This document shows, in pieces, positions 1 to 8,241 of a DNA stretch of 13,350 nucleotides. Position 1 is the stretch's first letter; every line of letters starts with the position of its first letter. The stretch is taken from NCBI GenBank assembly GCA_040376005.1, contig JBEIRK010000075.1, positions 1-13,350 of the forward strand, read 5' to 3'. The notes under the pieces are model-generated. The model worked only from the letters and a program-made list of their open reading frames with translations. It was not told the origin of the DNA and did not search any database. The DNA comes from JAGXTF01 sp040376005 (GTDB taxonomy: Bacteria > Bacteroidota > Bacteroidia > NS11-12g > UBA955). The position numbers and the translations under genes were made by a program.

Positions 1-575
1 GTGTAAATCAACATGGCTAAGGCAAATCCTATCCCGCTTTTGATTCCAGAGCTGCTGCTTTTTAAGGTGCCATCACCCTCGATTTCTAGCATCGCAATGC
101 TACTCGATGGTTTTAAGCTGTCAATGGTGCCTTTGCTCAGGCCTTTGGCTTTTATGTTTTCATCATAGACCATTTGTTCTAACCAATTCGACATTTTTTC
201 CTGCTGCAGCAAGGATAATGTGGTCTTAGAAATCCATTGAATACTATCCAGTTTATTCAGGTCGCGGTCGTTGATTTTTAAATAGGCATAGTATTCGTCT
301 TTTGCCACTTTAGTCTGCAATTGATCTTCAGAAGCAGTCTCATGTTGAAACCTGAAATTCATGAGACTGTCCACGCGGTTTTTGAAAAATCCTGATGCAT
401 CGGTGTACGCCACTTTGCGCGGGGTTTTGTCGCTTGAATCGCGTGTGGCCACAAATATGATGGCACTGTAGAGCAAGGCAATCAGCAGAGGACCGGCAAA
501 GGTCATGATGATAAATGTTTTGTTTTTTACGCGGGTTACATATTCCCGCTTCATGATTACCCAAATCTTTTTCAT
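1..575 (-). CDS. ABC-2 type transporter permease subunit (NatB-like), 3' part cut by window edge
   Basis: About 191 N-terminal residues are readable, starting MKKIWVIMKREYVTRVKNK at 575. The basic cytoplasmic N terminus is followed by a first membrane helix at about residues 21-43 (TFIIMTFAGPLLIALLYSAI), then a long polar, presumably extracytoplasmic region to about residue 180. A second hydrophobic stretch (GIGFALAMLIY) begins at the window edge. This layout (KREY motif, helix, large external domain, then further helices) is typical of ABC-2/NatB-type export permeases. The start codon overlaps the stop of the ATPase gene as ATGA (575-572), so the two are almost surely translationally coupled subunits of one exporter. 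The substrate cannot be deduced. The remaining helices lie outside the window. Confidence 0.85.
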   Translation of the reverse strand, partial: MKKIWVIMKREYVTRVKNKTFIIMTFAGPLLIALLYSAIIFVATRDSSDKTPRKVAYTDASGFFKNRVDSLMNFRFQHETASEDQLQTKVAKDEYYAYLKINDRDLNKLDSIQWISKTTLSLLQQEKMSNWLEQMVYDENIKAKGLSKGTIDSLKPSSSIAMLEIEGDGTLKSSSSGIKSGIGFALAMLIY

Positions 576-1477
576 ATCTCAGTGGTCACAGTGTTTACGA
601 ATATTTGATGAATGGTTGGCAAGTCTTCTCCAAAAGCGGTGAGTCCTCCCAAGGTGGCGGCATATTGCACCAATGCCTCTCTATTTTCTGCTTCAGAATG
701 TATAGAATAATGATAGCGATTTTCGGCACTTGGACCTTCTGAAACGATTTTAAATAGGTCGTTGTTAAAGGCTACCTTGTTTGAAAATTCTATAGAATAA
801 ACATTCGAGAAATGCCTCCTTCGAATGGAGTCTGCATCGCCATGCAAAGCCACTTTTCCGCGATGAATAATACATAAGTGCTCGCAGAGTTCTTCAACAT
901 TGTCCATACGATGGGTTGAAAATAGGATGGTAGCACCATCACGGTGAAGCTCTTGTATTAAGTCCTTGATTAAGTCTGCATTTACAGGGTCAAATCCAGA
1001 AAAGGGTTCATCCAAAATAATGAACTGCGGTTTGTGAATAATGGTGCATAGAAATTGCACTTTTTGAGCCATGCCCTTGGAAAGCTCTTCGAGTTTTTTC
1101 CCAGCCCAGGTGGCCATGTCCAATCGCTTCAGCCATTTGATGGCCTCTTGTCTCGCAGTAGCATGGGGCATGCCCTTGATTTCTGCGAAAAATACCAATT
1201 GGTCTAATACCGACATCTTTTTATACAAACCCCGTTCCTCGGGCATGTAGCCCATTTGCAGTGCGTGTGCCTCGTGCAATGGCTGTCCATCAAACAACAG
1301 CGTGCCAGAGTCGGGACGGGTGATGGTGGTGGCCATGCGGATAAAGGTGGTTTTGCCCGCACCATTGGGACCTAACAGCCCGTAAATGGTGTTCGCAGGT
1401 ATGTCTAAACTTAAATGGTCCGCCGCCTTGGTGGTGCCAAATGTCTTGACCAAATCAATGGCTTGTATTTTTAACAT
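572..1477 (-). CDS. ABC transporter ATP-binding protein (NatA/YhaQ-like, DUF4162-type C terminus)
   Basis: A 301-residue ATPase if translation starts at the ATG at 1477 (MLKIQAIDLVKTFG). The frame stays open to 1597, but those 40 extra residues do not look like an ABC N terminus, so the inner start is preferred. Visible motifs are Walker A GPNGAGKTT (36-44), signature LSKGM (132-136), Walker B FIILDE (152-157) and H-loop histidine 189 in FSTHR. The last 75 or so residues match the C-terminal domain common in NatA-like exporters. It energises the permease encoded directly downstream (4-bp overlap). Substrates in this subfamily are diverse (Na+, drugs, lipids) and cannot be assigned here. It is transcribed divergently from the T9SS protein gene at 1766; I see no convincing promoter for it in the shared intergenic region. 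Confidence 0.93.
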   Translation of the reverse strand: MLKIQAIDLVKTFGTTKAADHLSLDIPANTIYGLLGPNGAGKTTFIRMATTITRPDSGTLLFDGQPLHEAHALQMGYMPEERGLYKKMSVLDQLVFFAEIKGMPHATARQEAIKWLKRLDMATWAGKKLEELSKGMAQKVQFLCTIIHKPQFIILDEPFSGFDPVNADLIKDLIQELHRDGATILFSTHRMDNVEELCEHLCIIHRGKVALHGDADSIRRRHFSNVYSIEFSNKVAFNNDLFKIVSEGPSAENRYHYSIHSEAENREALVQYAATLGGLTAFGEDLPTIHQIFVNTVTTEI

Positions 1478-1686
1478 GCGCAGCGAAAATAGGGGATGGC
1501 TGATACATATTTGGATTAATCGATAAAGGGCGCAACTTTCAATATGAAATGCTTGAAGCCATCTCAAAAGTACATTTGGCCAATTTATTTCATTCAACCA
1601 TTTTATATTATTTCCCCTGCGTCTTTTGTCGAAACCTTTCGTTGGCCCGCATGTTGTTTCGGTTTCCTGTCACAATTTTGGATGAA

Positions 1687-1718
1687 TTTGTGAGTTTGCT
1701 TGCAGGGATTTACATTTG
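1687..1718 (+). promoter_or_regulatory. Bacteroidota-type promoter for the BNR-repeat T9SS protein
   Basis: TTTG at 1687-1690 and TACATTTG at 1711-1718 are separated by exactly 20 nt, a full match to the Bacteroidota consensus (TTTG, 19-21 nt, TAnnTTTG). Transcription would start near 1725. That is downstream of the in-frame TTG at 1700 and supports the TTG at 1766 as the real start. The rest of 1478-1765 shows nothing else I can assign. Confidence 0.6.
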
Positions 1719-1765
1719 AATACACATCCCCGGAGGATGCTAACACCACTTTAATAATTCAAACG

Positions 1766-4531
1766 TTGAATAAAGCAATACTTTTGACTTTGGTCGCCCT
1801 GTTTACTATTGCCCGTGCAGAGGCGCAGATTGATATCTTCCAACTCATGGAACGCAATGACCTTCCGATTCAGGAAGTAGAAAAAATAGCGGATTCCTAC
1901 TTCAAGGAAGTAGGAACTGGAAAAGGCACAGGCTACAAACAATACCAACGTTGGTTGTATGAGAGAAAATTCCACTTAGATGAGAATGGCTATCAAATCC
2001 CAGCGGAAAAAGAAGACATGCTCTATAACTTGGCGCTGCGCAAAATGCCTGTGGCCTCTCGTGGCGCTTATGAGTGGAAAGAACTCGGACCGCATTATTG
2101 GAACGCAACCAGCAGCTGGAATCCAGGTGTGGGCCGCTTGACTTCTGTAGCGGTGAACCCCAATGACACCAATGTCATTTTTGTCAGCAGTCCGGGTGGC
2201 GGTATTTGGCGCAGCACCAATGGCGGTGCCTCCTGGTCGCCTCTGATTGATTTTATCAATTCATCATGGCAAAATGTATTTCATATTTGCATTGATTCAA
2301 GTAACTCAAAGGTGGTATATGCCGCGTTGAGTAGTGGTGGTGTAATTAAATCAACCGATGGTGGCAATACCTGGGCCGCAACAGGGTCAGGTCCTTCCAA
2401 TTCAAGACAAGTAAAAATATTTCCAGGGAAATCGAACCTGATTTTTGCAGCAGCTACCAACGGATTATGGCGTTCTGTAAATGCAGGTGTAAACTGGGTA
2501 AAAGTTGAAAATGCTACCAAGGAAGATATTGAATTTTGTCCAAGCAATCCAAGTAATATGTACGCCGCTGGCAATGGGGGAAGCTCCTATGTTTGGCGTT
2601 CACAAGATTCTGGTAAAACCTGGTCAGGCATAGATTCTGCCAAAGGCATGATGAAAAAAGGGAGAACCCTTTTGGCGGTCTGCGCTGCTGACCCTTCCAT
2701 CGTGTATGTCGCCCAAGCCAGTGGAAGCGCCTTCGGTGCTTTTTATAAATCCAATGATTATGGCAGCACCTTCACGGTTCAAGTGTTGGGTAGCCCCTCG
2801 AATGGAACCAATTACTTTGGGTATTCCCCTGATGGAACCGGCACAGGCGGTCAAGCCTCCTACGATATGGCGATTGTTGCAAATCCATTTGATGCAGCTG
2901 AGGTGTATATCGCAGGTATTATTGTTTGGCGCACCCTCGATAGCGGGTTGTCTTTTGAAGCCATAACTGTATGGTCTTATCCCAATGGCACTGGCTACAA
3001 TCACGCAGATGTACATGGCCTAGAATGGGTGGGACATACCCTGTATTCCAATTCTGATGGTGGCATCTACAAAAGTTTAGACCGCGGTGAAGAATGGATG
3101 GACCTAACGCCAGGTTTGGGTATCCGTCAGTTTTACAGAATTGATTGTTCGGTTACCGACCCAAACATGATTACAGGGGGGGCTCAAGACAATGGAAATT
3201 CTATACGCACGCCTTCTAAAGATTGGATAGATTGGCTGGGTGCTGATGGGATGGACAACGCCATCAGCAAAACGGATGCAAATGTGGCTTTTGGACTGAT
3301 TCAGAATGGGGGCTTGTATAGAACTGATGATGGGGGCATGAGCCAGCAAGGACTTACTAAGCCATCGAACGGCAATTGGATTACGCCCTTTCTAGTGCAT
3401 CCTACCAACCATGATACCTTGTATGGCGGTTGGACTGGAATATACCGTTCGGATGATCGCGGCGCTTCTTGGAACTTAATTGGAGGGGGCTCTCAAACCA
3501 TTGACCAATTGGCCGTTGCACCGTCTAATCCGCGCTATGTGTATGCTTCAAAAGGCAGTAACTTGATGGTTACAAAAGATGGAGGACAGAATTGGGTGAA
3601 CGTAAGTGTAGCTTCTACGATTAATTCCATTTTTGTAAGTAAATACAATCCTGAAAAAATTTGGCTCGGCATTAATAACAGCGCCATTCGCGTTATCGTT
3701 TCTGAAAATGCCGGTGGCAACTTTACCGATATTTCAGCAGGCTTGCCTGCATTGGTGGCTAGAGATGTAGTGGTGGATGAAGATGCCAATGAAACCATTT
3801 ATGCGGGGATGAACTTGGGTGTTTATTACAGAGATTCTATTACAAAAACCTGGGCACTTACTGCCACCGGATTGCCTTTGGTGGCGATTAATGACCTCGA
3901 AATTCAGAAGTCTGGTGCCAAACTTCGTGTAGCTACTTATGGCAGAGGGGTTTGGGAATGCAATTTGCGCAACGTGGCGCTGCCTTGTTCTGCGCCTGCG
4001 GCGGTAAATACAGTTTCAGTAACTTCAAACTCAGCGATACTAGCCTGGGATGCCGCAGAGAATGCAAGCTCATATACCATTGAATTCAAAAAGATTTTGG
4101 AGTCTTTTTGGACCACGCATGATGCGAACAACACAGGATTAACAGATACACTGACGGGGCTGACTGCAGATATGGATTATAACTGGCGTGTGCGTGCCAA
4201 TTGCGATTCGGATAGCAGCAGCTTTGCTTCAGGTGATTTCAAAACTACAAGTAGTGCCGGCATTAGAAATACTTCAAATTTGCGCACTTCTGTATATCCC
4301 GATCCCGCAACTGATGTGCTTTTTGTGAAATTCAATGCAAGCAGTATGCAAAGGGTAGAAATGCGCTTGGTGACTGCAACGGGTGCCGCCGTTTTTGGCT
4401 CGCGTTATGAGGCCACAAACGGTGAGAATATTGCAAAACTAAATATTGAAACCTTGTCTAATGGGGCATATTTATTGCAGCTTCTTACCAAAGAAGGGTG
4501 GTCTTATACCCAGTTTATTATTCAGCGCTAA
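1766..4531 (+). CDS. Secreted BNR/Asp-box repeat protein with fibronectin III and T9SS type A sorting domain
   Basis: A 921-residue protein if started at the TTG at 1766, giving a clean signal peptide (NKAILLTLVALFTIARAEAQ). The open frame extends to 1700, but the promoter lies inside that extension. About ten Asp-box-like motifs recur through residues 150-650 (STNGGASW, STDGGNTW, SQDSGKTW, SDDRGASW, TKDGGQNW), predicting one or two beta-propellers of the sialidase/VPS10/BNR type. A fibronectin III domain occupies about 739-829. The last 84 residues (NLRTSVYPDPATDVLFVKF to FIIQR) form a T9SS sorting domain, so the protein should be exported and attached to, or released from, the cell surface. 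No catalytic residues are evident. A glycan-binding, glycosidase-like or adhesive role is inference. The start codon is not certain. Confidence 0.9.
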   Translation: MNKAILLTLVALFTIARAEAQIDIFQLMERNDLPIQEVEKIADSYFKEVGTGKGTGYKQYQRWLYERKFHLDENGYQIPAEKEDMLYNLALRKMPVASRGAYEWKELGPHYWNATSSWNPGVGRLTSVAVNPNDTNVIFVSSPGGGIWRSTNGGASWSPLIDFINSSWQNVFHICIDSSNSKVVYAALSSGGVIKSTDGGNTWAATGSGPSNSRQVKIFPGKSNLIFAAATNGLWRSVNAGVNWVKVENATKEDIEFCPSNPSNMYAAGNGGSSYVWRSQDSGKTWSGIDSAKGMMKKGRTLLAVCAADPSIVYVAQASGSAFGAFYKSNDYGSTFTVQVLGSPSNGTNYFGYSPDGTGTGGQASYDMAIVANPFDAAEVYIAGIIVWRTLDSGLSFEAITVWSYPNGTGYNHADVHGLEWVGHTLYSNSDGGIYKSLDRGEEWMDLTPGLGIRQFYRIDCSVTDPNMITGGAQDNGNSIRTPSKDWIDWLGADGMDNAISKTDANVAFGLIQNGGLYRTDDGGMSQQGLTKPSNGNWITPFLVHPTNHDTLYGGWTGIYRSDDRGASWNLIGGGSQTIDQLAVAPSNPRYVYASKGSNLMVTKDGGQNWVNVSVASTINSIFVSKYNPEKIWLGINNSAIRVIVSENAGGNFTDISAGLPALVARDVVVDEDANETIYAGMNLGVYYRDSITKTWALTATGLPLVAINDLEIQKSGAKLRVATYGRGVWECNLRNVALPCSAPAAVNTVSVTSNSAILAWDAAENASSYTIEFKKILESFWTTHDANNTGLTDTLTGLTADMDYNWRVRANCDSDSSSFASGDFKTTSSAGIRNTSNLRTSVYPDPATDVLFVKFNASSMQRVEMRLVTATGAAVFGSRYEATNGENIAKLNIETLSNGAYLLQLLTKEGWSYTQFIIQR

Positions 4532-4575
4532 GCGCTGTATGCAAACCGCACATTCTAGTGCAGTATCGATACTGC
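4523..4575. other. Two small palindromes after the BNR-protein gene
   Basis: CAGCGC/GCGCTG (4523-4537) straddles the TAA stop, and a perfect 16-bp palindrome, GCAGTATCGATACTGC, lies at 4560-4575. Neither is followed by a T-run, so they are not standard intrinsic terminators. They may be mRNA-end structures or a protein-binding site. Confidence 0.3.
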
Positions 4576-4646
4576 GTGAAATTTGTGCTACTTATTATTT
4601 TAAACTGCCCTAAAATCAGGCAATTTAAATATATAAAATTCCAGGA

Positions 4647-4937
4647 TTATTGTTGGAAAAATTGAATCATTGGATAATACACAATGCTCTCTTGCAAGGG
4701 GTATAAGGGCAATGTTAACATGAGTTCTTTTACTTGGGCTTCGTCTAAATTTTTGAATATAAAAATAGCACCATTGCGTGTAGGTCTTAAATACAGATGT
4801 TCGAGAATTCCTTGTTCCTTCCATTCATGAACGACTTCTTGTTCGTGTTTGATAATCTCAGGAAAATTGTCGGGAATTTTTGTCATATCTAGCGTGAGGA
4901 TGGCCATTAGGCGGTTGTTGTTGCTTGGGTTTGTCAT
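4647..4937 (-). CDS. Muconolactone Delta-isomerase-like (dimeric ferredoxin-fold) small protein
   Basis: 96 residues from the ATG at 4937, or 86 from the ATG at 4907 (MAILTLDMTKIPDNF). Residues 12-96 follow the muconolactone-isomerase pattern: a first beta strand, an E-rich helix (IIKHEQEVVHEWKEQGIL), then HLYLRPTRNGAIFIFKN, then an ELMLTLPLYPLQ segment near the end. Family length is about 90. The fold is a dimeric alpha+beta barrel. There is no catechol-degradation gene nearby, so real isomerase activity is doubtful and 'muconolactone isomerase-like' is a fold-level call. TAATTTTG at 4958-4951 looks like a -7 box. It would leave a leader of only about 7 nt for the 4937 start, which slightly favours 4907. 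Confidence 0.7.
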   Translation of the reverse strand: MTNPSNNNRLMAILTLDMTKIPDNFPEIIKHEQEVVHEWKEQGILEHLYLRPTRNGAIFIFKNLDEAQVKELMLTLPLYPLQESIVYYPMIQFFQQ

Positions 4938-5190
4938 TGCTATTGGGGTTCAAAATTAGGGGTATTTGGCCTGTTTTATTATAGCGATTCTTCAACCCTA
5001 ACAAATGGATATTGTTACGGGTATACATGGTTATTAGTAAACCCATGCAGACGAAATTGTTTTTTATAGTCGCTGCTTCAGCAATTATGCGGGAGCATGC
5101 GGAACCCTGTTGTATGATGTGCTTATTCTAGCAATTCAAAATCACTGGGGCCGGCAATAAACAGGATTACACTTACTTTGAGTTATTTGG

Positions 5191-5433
5191 TTATTTGCTA
5201 TTTAATGCGATTCCGAATCCAAACATCACAGCCACTATGACGAGATTTAAAACAAGAACAAGCTTCTGCCAGGTCGGTCTTTCAGTCCATTTTTGATCTG
5301 GGTTAAAAGGGTCAAAGGCAAGTCCGATACCCATAGATGCCGCTGCTTGCATATAATCTTTATGCCAAAGCGCTTGGTACAAGCCCAAGAGCAGGAAGCC
5401 GATGTATAGAAATTTGTTGAATGGTGTTTTCAT
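5191..5433 (-). CDS. Small two-helix membrane protein, paralogue of the gene at 8556-8798
   Basis: An 80-residue protein from the ATG at 5433 (MKTPFNKFLYIG). The frame is open 14 codons further upstream, but the paralogue at 8556-8798 begins at the matching methionine. There are two predicted membrane segments, LYIGFLLLGLYQAL (about 9-22) and LVLVLNLVIVAVMFGFGIAL (about 58-77). They are separated by a conserved loop with AAASMGIGLAFDPFNP, QKW and RPTWQK. The protein is 58/80 identical to the second copy. I do not recognise a function; it is probably an inner-membrane protein of a Bacteroidota-restricted family. It stands alone between an isomerase-like gene and the GNAT gene, with 200 bp or more of non-coding DNA on each side. 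Confidence 0.75.
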   Translation of the reverse strand: MKTPFNKFLYIGFLLLGLYQALWHKDYMQAAASMGIGLAFDPFNPDQKWTERPTWQKLVLVLNLVIVAVMFGFGIALNSK

Positions 5434-5680
5434 GCACTCTACTTGGTGCAATAATAAATGGCCCGAGTTTTTCAAGTATTCTGTGTTCTATTAATTCATG
5501 CCTATATCAGATGAACTTGCAAAATTTGGCTAGGGATTTCGGGGTATGCTGAAAACGGATACAAGGTGTGTTGGTGTGGCCTTGCTTGTTTAATAAGATT
5601 ACTGAATTGTTACATGGTGAGTTTTTGTGATGAATACACTGTGTTTTTATACCTATCATTAAAAACGATATTATTGCACT

Positions 5681-6196
5681 ATGATTCGTCGTGGAACTTT
5701 GGAGGATGCGGGTATACTGCAGCGTATTGGGCGTGAAACTTTCGCAGATACTTTTGGAAATACCTGCACTAAGGAAGATATGCGAGGTGTATTGGAATTG
5801 TATTTCAATCCGACACAAGTTTCCCTAGAGTTGTCCGATGATGCCGATAACTTCTTTTTCTTTGAAGAGGAAGGTACGGCAAAAGGGTACATGCGCATCA
5901 ATGCAAAACACCCGTGTCCCATAGAGGGATTGCAACAGCGGAACTGTGTTGAGTTGGTTCGGCTGTATGTTCTAAAAGAATACCACGGCACCCATGTAGC
6001 GAATGCACTCATGCACTATGCAGTGGATTTTGCCCTAGCCCATGGCTTCGATGTGATGTATTTATCGGTGTGGGAATACAACTTTCGCGCCCGCGGTTTT
6101 TATGAAAAGCACGGCTTCAAAAACTCGGGAGTTGAAAATGATTTTCCCTTGGGTTCAACCCCGCAAACGGATTATTGGTTTGTGAAGGAGTTGTGA
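5681..6196 (+). CDS. GNAT family N-acetyltransferase, PaiA-like
   Basis: 171 residues, the usual single-domain GNAT length. The N terminus (IGRETFADTFGNTCTKEDM) matches the start typical of PaiA-type acetyltransferases. LELSDDADNFFFFEEEGTAKGYMRI supplies the first beta strands. ELVRLYVLKEYHGTHVANALM is motif A (acetyl-CoA pyrophosphate loop), with an atypical loop, YHGTHVA, in place of the usual Q/RxxGxG/A. VWEYNFRARGFYEKHGF is motif B. PaiA from Bacillus acetylates polyamines, but the substrate here is only an inference. It is transcribed toward the MNT gene, with 42 bp between the two stop codons and no clear terminator between them. Confidence 0.88.
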   Translation: MIRRGTLEDAGILQRIGRETFADTFGNTCTKEDMRGVLELYFNPTQVSLELSDDADNFFFFEEEGTAKGYMRINAKHPCPIEGLQQRNCVELVRLYVLKEYHGTHVANALMHYAVDFALAHGFDVMYLSVWEYNFRARGFYEKHGFKNSGVENDFPLGSTPQTDYWFVKEL

Positions 6197-6238
6197 GGTG
6201 AATAGGGTTCATTCAGAACATGGTTAAACAACTCGATG

Positions 6239-6556
6239 TCAGGATTGATAGACAAGTTCTACCTCCTTCAAAATATGGGGGCCAATATGTTTGCTCAGCG
6301 ACTGGGGTGTGACGATTTCAACCTTTCTGCCAAATAATTCTTCAAGGTAGAACGCCAGTTCCATAAAGTTGTCAAATGACTTTTTGCCTGCTTGAAAGTC
6401 AACTAGCAAATCCACATCGCTTTCCTCTTGGACTTCATTTCGTACAAATGAACCAAATAGTCCTATAGACCTTACCCCGAATCTGTCCAAGGTCAGAGTG
6501 GATTCAGATAAGGCTTCTCTTATATCGCTTTTGTTGTGGGCTCGAGTGCTGAGCAT
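6239..6556 (-). CDS. MNT-type minimal nucleotidyltransferase (MntA-like antitoxin), HEPN partner absent
   Basis: A 105-residue protein from the ATG at 6556 (MLSTRAHNKSDIREAL), preceded by AAGGA. An open extension to 6667 runs through the promoter and is rejected. The catalytic motif is GSFVRNEVQEESDVDLLVDF: GS, then 10 residues, then DVD, the pol-beta signature of minimal nucleotidyltransferases. It is followed by a helical half (FMELAFYLEELFGRKVEIVT). In MntA/HepT systems this protein AMPylates the HEPN-domain RNase toxin, whose gene normally overlaps the 3' end. Here only 42 bp separate the stop from the end of the convergent GNAT gene, so there is no room for HEPN. It is therefore an orphan antitoxin or a remnant. 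Confidence 0.85.
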   Translation of the reverse strand: MLSTRAHNKSDIREALSESTLTLDRFGVRSIGLFGSFVRNEVQEESDVDLLVDFQAGKKSFDNFMELAFYLEELFGRKVEIVTPQSLSKHIGPHILKEVELVYQS

Positions 6557-6572
6557 GATTCGTCCTTTCTTA

Positions 6573-6602
6573 CAAATATAATTAAAACGGACTGAAATCA
6601 AA
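6573..6602 (-). promoter_or_regulatory. Bacteroidota-type promoter for the MNT gene
   Basis: On the minus strand TTTG (6602-6599) and TATATTTG (6580-6573) are 18 nt apart. Predicted transcription begins about 10 nt before the ATG at 6556, which supports that start over the longer open frame. Confidence 0.5.
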
Positions 6603-6705
6603 TTGGGTTGTTTTTGGCTTCCCAACTTGAACTTCCCGCTTAAGAGTTTGTAGCGTGTTCCTCGCACAATATTAAATGCAGGACCTTCAAACTGTGTTGC
6701 AAAAA

Positions 6706-6725
6706 AAACCGCACCCGTGCGGTTT
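6706..6725 (-). terminator. Intrinsic terminator downstream of the tRNA-like fragment
   Basis: AAACCGCAC, 2-nt spacer, GTGCGGTTT forms a 9-bp stem. On the minus strand it runs directly into a T-run (A-run at 6701-6708 on +). It is placed to end minus-strand transcription coming from the metalloprotease gene or from the tRNA-like sequence at 6734. Confidence 0.75.
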
Positions 6726-6733
6726 CAATTTTT

Positions 6734-6754
6734 GCTCCCCAACCTGGACTCGAA
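6734..6754 (-). other. Truncated tRNA 3'-end-like sequence (T-arm and acceptor strand)
   Basis: On the minus strand this reads TTCGAGT (T-loop), CCAGG (3' T-stem), then TTGGGGAGC (acceptor 3' strand and discriminator), as in the 3' ends of Bacteroidota tRNAs. A terminator follows at once. The 5' T-stem, anticodon arm and D-arm are not found upstream; the sequence instead enters a GC-rich palindromic block. It is therefore a fragment, possibly an attachment-site half, and not a functional tRNA. Confidence 0.5.
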
Positions 6755-6796
6755 TGGCGAGGTGTGCTCGCCATCGCGACCAAAGCCTCGCGACCA
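6755..6796. repeat. GC-rich hairpin plus tandem 9-bp direct repeat
   Basis: TGGCGAG, 5 nt, CTCGCCA (6755-6773) is a perfect 7-bp hairpin. It is followed by two copies of TCGCGACCA (6774-6782 and 6788-6796) on a 14-bp period. The block is markedly GC-richer than its surroundings and sits exactly where the tRNA-like sequence stops. The rest of the 420-bp gap 6557-6976 (6800-6976) shows no gene I can support. Confidence 0.5.
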
Positions 6797-6976
6797 GAAA
6801 CTCCATTCATCAACGGTCGGTTTGGAATGTATGAGTTTGGAGAATCGTTAAATGAGGCAAAGCGCAATTTTTTAATGGTCTGAAAAAAGGGGGAGCCTAA
6901 ACCTACAGCTAGGTATTTATGTATGTAAAAAGAATATAATTTATATACCACAAAATGCCTACATTTTCTGCTATTT

Positions 6977-8230
6977 TTAATGTTCTATGATAATTTGCAC
7001 AACTTGGGAGCCATGTTCAAGTAGTACCCTCACTGAATATATGCCTGTAGGGAGTTTTTCAGGCAAAAAGAGTTTTTGGCCTTGTTCAGTAATAGCGCTG
7101 TAACGTAAAGCACCGTTTATATCTCGGATTTCTACTTCTGCCCTGTCATAATTAGGAAGATTTATTATCAGGTAATCATTTGCAGGGTTGGGATAAACCG
7201 AAAGTGTATTCGGATAGGTTTGGGATGGAACAGTGGAACTGGCACCAAAAACATCTGTACAATCCGTATTGGGTTTCATGGGAGTTATTCCACATCCCCG
7301 AAATGCAAAACCCTGACACAAGGAAATATAATATTGTATAGCCCTTCGTTCAGAAGTGGTTATAGAGTCGCGGCTGCACCAGTTGTCCGATGGCAATAAA
7401 GTTACTGAAGGAAACATGCTTTGCCCAGGTTCATTCACATGCCCTAAACCCAATGAATGCCCCATTTCATGGTACAGTACATAACGAAACTTAGAAGCTC
7501 CGGCCGGAGGCTGTCCTTTACCATAGTACCAAGTTTGCTGAGTATTAAATCTCAACAACTGCACTTTGTTATGATAAAATGTCTCAGCTCCCACTATGCA
7601 TGATGACCACATACGGTCATTAAAGCCCACCACACCTAGCGCTGAATCAGGACCAATAATATACTTGCCCTGTGCCAAATTGACTGGAGCCCACGGTGTC
7701 AGAAGCTCTAGGATATAATTTACCCCTGTTTTACATCTGAATTCCTGTACCACCTCTGCAATTGCTTGTTTGATGTCTGGATTGTTCCAATAAACCGGAT
7801 GTACATACCAGGTAATTCCGCCTTTATTATTGATATCGGTTAGTAAATCATAAACAAGCGGATTTGCCTGCCGGTAACCTAGATTGGCCGTAGCGTGCAG
7901 GGTATCGGGTGAAATGCACTCAACACCGTTAACCAAAACTTTTATTTTATTGGAATAGGCAACCGGCATCTGTAATTTTATTTCTGTATTACTCCAGCTG
8001 ATATAATTAAATCCATTTCCTTCATTAGCATCCGAATAGATATTCCCATCTCGGAAAAAAGAGACGTACGAATTACCTCGCATGGCACCAAACCCAGAGC
8101 CTGTAATGGTGAGGATTTCGCCGATTCCACCCAAGATTGTGCGAGGTGAGATGCTGTAAATTTGCTGGGCTGATGCAGATACTGTAATGCATAATAGCAA
8201 TGCAAACAGTAAAGGTTTTACTGGCTTCAT
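6977..8230 (-). CDS. Secreted matrixin-like zinc metalloprotease with IPT/TIG domain and T9SS sorting domain
   Basis: 417 residues. The signal peptide (MKPVKPLLFALLLCITVSAS, cleavage near AQ21-22) is followed by an IPT/TIG domain (about 25-105; ISPRTILGGIGEILTITGSGFG). The protease domain, about 125-305, has the metzincin zinc motif HEMGHSLGLGH (H254, E255, H258, H264) and a Met-turn candidate, M272 in GQSMFP. A linker leads to a T9SS type A sorting domain (about 343-417, LSVYPNPANDYLII to IIIEH). It should be exported through the outer membrane and act on extracellular protein. The leader peptide and all catalytic residues are intact. TACATTTG at 8242-8235 could be its -7 box, but no matching -33 box lies at the right distance. 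It is the last ordinary chromosomal-looking gene before the repeat array. Confidence 0.92.
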   Translation of the reverse strand: MKPVKPLLFALLLCITVSASAQQIYSISPRTILGGIGEILTITGSGFGAMRGNSYVSFFRDGNIYSDANEGNGFNYISWSNTEIKLQMPVAYSNKIKVLVNGVECISPDTLHATANLGYRQANPLVYDLLTDINNKGGITWYVHPVYWNNPDIKQAIAEVVQEFRCKTGVNYILELLTPWAPVNLAQGKYIIGPDSALGVVGFNDRMWSSCIVGAETFYHNKVQLLRFNTQQTWYYGKGQPPAGASKFRYVLYHEMGHSLGLGHVNEPGQSMFPSVTLLPSDNWCSRDSITTSERRAIQYYISLCQGFAFRGCGITPMKPNTDCTDVFGASSTVPSQTYPNTLSVYPNPANDYLIINLPNYDRAEVEIRDINGALRYSAITEQGQKLFLPEKLPTGIYSVRVLLEHGSQVVQIIIEH

Positions 8231-8241
8231 GTGTCAAATGT

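Noticed and set aside
1700..1765. Upstream TTG start for the BNR-repeat protein
   Set aside because: The extension contains the promoter -7 box and would bury the signal peptide 22 residues inside the protein.
2281..3798. Open frames antisense to the BNR-protein gene
   Set aside because: Shadows of a clearly coding plus-strand gene; no domain or plausible start.
5046..5132. 28-codon plus-strand reading MQTKLFFIVAASAIMREHAE
   Set aside because: Looks slightly like a signal peptide but ends after 28 codons with no further support; likely chance.
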